Source: Onthophagus taurus (lineage: Eukaryota; Arthropoda; Insecta; Coleoptera; Scarabaeidae). From it: DNA of 64,000 nt. The notes beneath the pieces are model-generated. The model was not told the origin of the DNA. It worked only from the letters and a program-made list of their open reading frames with translations, and made no database searches. A program made the translations under genes and the position numbers. Below, piece by piece: positions 58,400-64,000 of the stretch. The DNA lies in NCBI RefSeq assembly GCF_036711975.1, contig NW_027248940.1:1674001-1738000 (forward strand), read 5' to 3'. Each line of letters starts with the position of its first letter. Positions within the stretch are counted from its first letter, which is position 1.

Positions 58400-58785
58400 T
58401 TTTTCTTTAATTATTAAACGACTTATTATTTACGATACGTTTTAAAGTAGCATAGAATGTAAAACGCTCGATATCTTATCAAACATAAGAAAAAAATCAG
58501 TTTTCAGAATTTGTTACTAATTTTTCGATAGATGTGTTATGTAATATGTAATTTTAAGTAATAAAAGTACTTCACTTTATCTAGTTAATTACAAATATAT
58601 TTTTTATTAGAAGTTCTATAAATACTGTAGTTATCGTAGTTATTTCGTCAGTTTTGTTAAGAATAAACGTGTTGGTTGGTGCAATTTTTGTTACATTATC
58701 ATGCTTCAATCGATAAATGTAAATATTTATTTGTTTAATTTTAATAAGTACATTCAAACATAATTGAAATTTTTCATTTTAATTT
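58400..58785. other. Region between Sat5 array 2 and the RTE LINE frame
   Basis: A+T-rich sequence with no open frame of note. The right part probably belongs to the 5' region of the RTE-type element, but no 5' terminus was identified. Confidence 0.4.
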
Positions 58786-61590
58786 AAGCACTTTGTTGCT
58801 GAAGCAGATAATGTCGGACGACAACCACGACCCACATCGTCTAAACACCGTCTAAAGGATAATGATTTAAAGGTATTTTCATGGAATGTTCGAACACTAA
58901 ACCGTGAAGGGACACTTAACCTCTTGGAGCAGCAAATAGCACGATATGGAGCTGACCTGATTGCAGTACAAGAAATACGTTCGACCGGAGCGGGAGTCTT
59001 TAAGAAGGAAAATTTCGACCTGTATTATAGTGGTCACAGCACGCAATGCAAATATGGTACTGGCTTCATGGTGATGAAAAAAGCTAAGGAAATGGTGTTA
59101 GAGTTTAAAGCTATTAACGAGAGAATGTGTGTAGTCAGAATAAAGGGGAAATTTTTCAATATCAGTATTATTAATGTGTATGCGCCTACTCTGGCTAACT
59201 CAGTCCAAGAGAAAAACAAATTCTACGATCAGTTAGAAAATGCATATGATCAAACCCCAGTCAATGATATAAAAGTGATTATTGGTGACATGAATGCCAA
59301 GATTGGTAAGGAGGAAATATACCGAGGGTGTATTGGAAGACATAGCCTCCATGAGGAAAGTAATGACAACGGAAATCGAGTTATAAATTTTGCAGCTTCA
59401 AAAAACATGGTGGTAGGAAGCACAATGTTTGAACACAAAACTATACACAAGGCCACATGGGTATCCCCTGGTGGAAGAACCGAAAACCAAATCGATCATG
59501 TACTTATAGACAGAAGACACCGCTCAAATCTTATGGACGTCAGAACGTACAGGGGAGCAAAAATCCATCAAAAAAGAGACCACTACCTGATTGGAGCGAA
59601 ATTGAGAGCAAGAATTTCCAACGTTCAACAAATTGAAGGAAAACAATCAAGGAGATACAATACATATGCCCTAAAACAAGAAGAAACATTGATTGCATAC
59701 CAGAATTATATTAATGATAACTTAAGAATTGAAGATGACGAACCAGTAAATTCTATGTGGCAAAGTGCTAAGGAGGTCATAAAACAAGCAGCAGAACGCA
59801 CTTTGGGTTATGAAGATAGAACACCACGAAACGATTGGTTTGATAACGAATGCCAAGAGGTGACGAACAGAAAAAACGAAGCATACCAGAGGATGCAACT
59901 GGAGAAAACGAAAGAGGCAGAGGAGACATATAAAAATCTTAGAAGAGAGGCAAAGAAAATGCAGAGAAAGAAAAGAAAAGAGAATGAAAAGAGAACATTG
60001 GACGAAATAGAGCGACTCAAAAACCAGTCAGAAACGAGAAAGTTCTACCAAAGAGTCAACTATATGAAAACGGATTTTAAACCGAAAGTCAACATGTGTA
60101 ATAGCATGAATGGACAAATTCTTACCAACAAGGCGGAGGTCTTAAATAGATGGGTAGAACACTTCTCCGAACTGCTGGGCTTTGATTACCAAGAAGAAGG
60201 AGAAGAATTAGAAATACAAAACAATGACCCAGTACAAATGCCCAGTTTGCAGGATATACAAAAAGCCATAGAAAAGCTAAAAGACCATAAAGCTCCGGGA
60301 AGTGATGCCATTACAGCGGAACTCTTTAAAGCCGGTGGGCAAAGATTAGAAGAAGCTATGCTGCAAATCATCCTAAAAGTTTGGCGCGAAAAAGAGATGC
60401 CGGATGAGTGGAACATCGGAGTCATATGCCCCTTACATAAGAAAGGTGACCAATTAGAATGCAGCAGCTATCGTGCAATCACACTACTTAACACTGCTTA
60501 CAAAATACTATCTCACATCTTGATAGCTCGCATAAGAAGATACGCGACACCCAGTATTACTGGTCGATCGGCGATAGATCAGATTTTCGTGTTGCGTCAA
60601 GTGCTTGAGAAATGTTATGAGTACAACATCGATACGTTTCACCATTTTATTGATCTTAACCCGAGCTATGATACCATCTCAAGATACAAGCTGTATCAGG
60701 CCATGAATGAATTAAGCATTCCAAAACACCTAATTGAGTTGACAAAAATGACAATGTCGAAAGTGGTGTGTCGTGTAAAAATACAAAATGAAATTTCAAA
60801 TGATTTCGAGAGAACCGAAGGTGTGAGGCAGGGTGATCCGCTGGCTGATCTCCCGTTTGATATAGCGCTGGAGAAAGTAATACGAGACGCGGAACTAAAT
60901 ATTAATGGCACTATTTTTAATAGATCATCACAAACACTGCTATACGCAGCCCATATAGATTTGATCTCTAAAACTTGTATGGAGGCGAAACAAAACTATG
61001 AAAAAATTAAAAACTCTGCAAGGAATATGGGATTACAAATAAATGCGGATACGACGAAGTTTATGTATGCCGCGAAAAAACGAGACAATTACAAGAAGGC
61101 AGTGGAAGAGGTCGTATACCTTGGAGCTTTAATAAACTGGAGAAATGATGTCAGTAAAGAAATAAAAAGACGGATTCTGCTTGCTAATCGCTGCTATTAT
61201 GATCTGTCAAAATATCTGAATGAATCGAACCTATCAAAAAGTACAAAGATCAGAATTTATAAAACCCTAATTATACCGGTGCTGATTTACGGCGCGGAAA
61301 CATGGACCTTAACAAAAACAGATGAAACGCTACTCGAAACATTTGAAAGAAAAGTTTTGCGGAAAATATATGGTGCGGTGCAGGAAAATATATATAACTT
61401 ATATAGAAACTCAGAAAATAGTGACATAATAGCAACGATCAAGATTGCCAGGCGTAGATGGAAAGAACTTGTAGAACGTTATGACAACAGCATACCAACG
61501 AGGGAAATCTTTGAGGCCGTACCAGCAGGCAAAAGAGACAGTGGGAAACAAAGGCCCAGATGGAAGGATCAGGTATCCAAGAACGCGTGA
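58786..61590 (+). pseudogene. RTE endonuclease/reverse transcriptase with mutated active site
   Basis: No ATG starts the family N-terminus, so numbering here is from codon 58924. The endonuclease has VQEIRSTG, SIINVYAPT, IIGDMNAKIG (D122), NQIDHVLIDRRHR and RDHYLIGA, which looks complete. The RT has HKAPGSDAITAELFK, FIDLNPSYDTI (D577) and GVRQGDPLADLPFDIALEK. The catalytic YADD box reads YAAH at 674-677, removing both aspartates. The stop at 61588-61590 (TGA) stands where the family has Arg in the NARDIGAPHWRILARD-like end, and the matching residues continue in frame after it. This fits CGA to TGA decay. The frame otherwise has no stop over more than 2.8 kb. Confidence 0.85.
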
Positions 61591-61730
61591 TATATCGGTG
61601 CACCTCACTGGAGGATTCTTGCAAGAGACCAGAAAGAATGGCGGACGAGGCTAAAGAAGCGTTTCTTGCAAAAAGATGATCTCCCGGCGCCCGGAAGATT
61701 ATTCCTCTTTCAAAATCTCCTGTAAATTTG
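58786..61730 (+). mobile_element. RTE-type LINE, catalytically inactivated
   Basis: A single long frame encoding an apurinic-type endonuclease followed by reverse transcriptase, of the sort often annotated in insects as craniofacial development protein 2-like. The reading frame opens near 58786, and the family motif SKHRLKDNDLKVFSWNVRTL lies upstream of any ATG. The 3' part after the premature stop continues with the family C-terminus to about 61700. No clear tail repeat or target duplication was found. Confidence 0.8.
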
Positions 61731-61844
61731 AGGATTTTGAAAAATTAAAAAATCCACAAATATGGCCAATTGGTGTAAAAATAAATCGTTTTTTATTCCA
61801 TCTGGAAAGAAGACAAAGCCCGGACAATAATTTACGATCAACAT
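61731..61844. other. Short non-coding gap between two LINE relics
   Basis: About 110 bp of A+T-rich sequence, including a near-palindromic CAAAATCTCCTGTAAATTTGAGGATTTTG just upstream. No feature was recognised. Confidence 0.3.
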
Positions 61845-62385
61845 CTTAACTTGGGTTTTCGTATATTAAATATAAACATGCAATCTCTTAGGAATAGAAT
61901 AGAGGAATTGTTTTTATATGCTCAAATGAAAAATATCGATGTCATCTGCGTCAGAGAGTATTGGATGAAGGATGGGCATTTGGAACATCTCAGGTTTCCT
62001 AACTATAATTTGGGTACGATTTATTGTAGACAATATAATGCTGGATACGGAGGAGTCATGATATGCCTAAAATCCAATACAAAGTTTAGGGAATTCTCCT
62101 TATTGAAGTAAATCTGATAATTATATCGGTCTATGGTCAGCCGCAGGGGAGGTTAAACGAATTTCGTAAGGTACTCTATGATGTCCTAACGTACATGATT
62201 ACCAGTTATGGGCAACACCGTATAGTGGTATCTGGGGATTGAAATGTCGATTTTATTTCTGACAGTTCTGGAAAACGAGCAATATGTACTGATATGCTTT
62301 CGTTTGATTTAAGTTATGTTTTCACAGAACCCACTAGAATTACGGAATTAACAAGTAGATGTATTAATTTTTTATTAATTCTCTC
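61845..62385 (+). pseudogene. LINE endonuclease relic
   Basis: Reads LGFRILNINMQSLRNRIEEL, then the CREYWM block (family TEHW), GYGGVMICLKS and, after a frameshift near 62105, LIIISVYGQPQG and VVSGD-stop-NVDFISD. These are the usual strands of an apurinic-type LINE endonuclease. At least one stop and one frameshift are present, and it ends before any RT. It is A+T-rich, unlike the LINE that follows. Confidence 0.7.
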
Positions 62386-62433
62386 ATAACGGATTATAAT
62401 AGTGAAACAACTCAACCGCATCTATCAGACCAT

Positions 62434-63980
62434 TTGACTCGGCATACAAGGTATACACGAAGATACTGCTGGGAAGACTGGGGGAGGAGATGGAGTTGGG
62501 GGGAATTTTGCCGGATGGGCAGGCAGGCTTTCGGAAGGGAAGGGGAGCAATCGACAACGTGTACGTGTTGAAGCACCTGGCAGATAGAAAGCTGGACAAG
62601 AAGCGAGGGAAATTGTACGCCCTATTTATAGATTTGAAGGCGGCTTTTGATAAGGTGGATAGGGGAAAGTTGTGGGAGGAGATGGGGAGGAGGGGGATCA
62701 CGGAACACCTAATTGCGAGAGTGAAGGAAATATACATGGAGACTATGGCTAGGATAAAAGTGGGAGATAAGCTGAGCGACGTGTTCTGGACGACGAAGGG
62801 ACTGAGGCAGGGATGTCCGCTGAGCCCAAGTCTGTTTGCACTGTATACGGCGGACCTGGAGGATAGATTGGGGAAGGGGCAAATGGGAGGGTTGGACGCG
62901 GATGACATCGTGGTCATGGCGAGAGAAGCGGCGGAGATGAAAGATATGATAAAGACATTGGAAAGATATTTTAGGGGGAAGGGGCTGGAAGTGAATGTGG
63001 GGAAGACAAGGATGATGAAGTTTTGTAAGGCTGGGAGAAAAAGAACAGAAAACTGGAGATGGGAGGGAAAGGAGATCGAGGAGGTTAGGGAGTATACTTA
63101 CTTGGGGTATGTGTTCAGGGAGGGGTCGCATGTGATAGCTATGGCAAAAAAGGCGAATAAGGTGATGGGACAAGTATGGGGTTGGGGGACGAGAGTTTTT
63201 GGAAGGAATGTGGCAGCGAGGAAGATTATGTTTGAAGGCCTGGTTAGCAGTGTGATGATGTATGGGGCAGAGGTATGGGGATGGAGAGAGCAGGCAATGC
63301 TGGAGGACGTGCAAGCTAGATACTGGAGATGGGTGCTTGGGGTGGCGAGAGAAACACCGGGGTATATAGTGAGGGAAGAGGTAAAGGTGGCTAAGGTCAG
63401 AGTGGAGGCGGGCAGGAGGGCAGTAAAATATGAAGAAAGAATAGAAGGGAGGCCAAACTGCGGGATCTTGGGGGAGTGTTGGACTGAAATTAGAGAGGGA
63501 AAGATCAGATATGGAAAAGGAGACAGAGACAATTATTATAGACGAGCGGGCTACTCGGTAACTGAGATAAATAGTAGACGAAGGGTGGGTAGGGAGATGT
63601 GGAGGGAGTTGAGAGATAGGGACCGAGATGTGCAGAGACAGGAAAGAAGGACACAAATAAAAGAGGGGAGGTATAACGAAAGGTACAGGGACATAATTAC
63701 GGAGGGGCTGCCTAGATACTTGTTATTGGAAGCAGATGAGGAAGGGAAGAAGTTGGTGGCTAGGTTCCGTTGTGGAAACGAGGAGAGAGCTAACAGATAC
63801 TGGATAGCCGATGAGGAGAGGTGGTGTAGGCTATGCAGGGAGGAATGGGAAACGTTGGAACATATGTTGAATGGGTGCAGTGAGTTGAGGGAGGAGGACT
63901 TGGACCGAGGGCAGATCTTAGGAGAGGGGAAACGATGGATGAGAATGGCTGTGGGGGTGAGGAGACAAAGGGATGGATGA
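62434..63980 (+). pseudogene. Non-LTR reverse transcriptase with C-terminal CCHC motif, active-site block damaged
   Basis: RT blocks in order: LPDGQAGFRKGRGAIDNV, LFIDLKAAFDKVDR (first catalytic Asp), GLRQGCPLSPSLFALYTADL, then GGLDADDIVVMA. In intact relatives the last block is preceded by about ten residues ending in LAYADD. Here these are missing and Tyr is replaced, although both aspartates remain. Then come LEVNVGKTRMMKF, YTYLGYVF and MYGAEVWGW. The C-terminus has C-x2-C-x8-H-x4-C (WCRLCREEWETLEHMLNGC), a zinc-binding motif seen in several LINE clades. Gly, Arg and Glu are over-represented. The frame stays open for about 500 codons to a stop at 63980. The long frames on the opposite strand are shadows. 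Confidence 0.8.
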
Positions 63981-64000
63981 GGGGAGGATTGGGCCGAGGA
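62434..64000 (+). mobile_element. Purine-rich non-LTR retrotransposon fragment, 5'-truncated
   Basis: Composition changes sharply at about 62434 from A+T-rich to G/A-rich on the + strand. The fragment begins in the RT domain (AYKVYTKILLGRL) and runs to the window end, so its 3' end is not visible. The upstream relic at 61845-62385 is of a different composition and probably a different family. Confidence 0.8.

Noticed and set aside
62709..63656. 315-residue - strand frame and smaller partners
   Set aside because: These are Pro/Ser/His-rich shadows of the purine-rich RT. No stops arise simply because the sense strand lacks the needed triplets.

Overview
This window is intron-containing, strongly A+T-rich animal DNA and almost certainly from an insect. 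A beetle is my best guess. The evidence is an insect-type odorant receptor with short introns, insect-style small secreted proteins, non-LTR and LTR retroelements, and long tandem satellite arrays lying between and inside genes. The species cannot be named from the sequence. Nothing is bacterial or viral in organisation. Most of the 64 kb is satellite or transposon; five host genes are spread through it.

Layout from left to right. Positions 1-6075 hold satellite Sat1 (about 180-183 bp, largely an alternating dimer). 6324-7669 is a five-exon odorant receptor on the + strand. About 7741-17800 is a three-level nest: an old 5'-truncated LINE (LINE-B) is interrupted by a nearly full-length LINE (LINE-A), which is interrupted by a young Ty3-type LTR element with identical LTRs. 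18652-20866 holds two long-armed foldback elements, and 22228-22553 a long-TIR MITE. 22967-29756 is the six-exon SLC35F6-like transporter on the - strand. Its 5.4 kb intron 3 contains a pogo-like TIR pair that encloses a copia relic, a hAT-type MITE and a 3.4 kb satellite (Sat2).

30085-43720 is Sat4 (about 189 bp) with a block of Sat3 (180 bp) embedded in it. 43779-44012 encodes a short LITAF-domain protein and 44297-44731 a small secreted protein, both on the - strand. 45060-50963 and 52127-58270 are two Sat5 arrays of almost equal size in opposite orientation. Between them lies a single four-exon gene for a secreted DM9-like protein (51370-52088). 58786-61730 is an RTE-type LINE whose reverse transcriptase active site is mutated. 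61845-62385 is a LINE endonuclease relic, and 62434 to the end is a purine-rich non-LTR reverse transcriptase of quite different base composition.

The host genes do not form a pathway. The most notable features are architectural. Satellite families with similar 177-190 bp periods surround or sit inside genes. One gene is bracketed by inverted satellite arrays. A non-autonomous Ty3 element appears to have lost most of its integrase and reverse transcriptase by a deletion at a short shared motif, yet it kept identical LTRs. Exon boundaries were derived by hand from reading frame, GT-AG sites and protein-family similarity. They have not been checked against transcripts.
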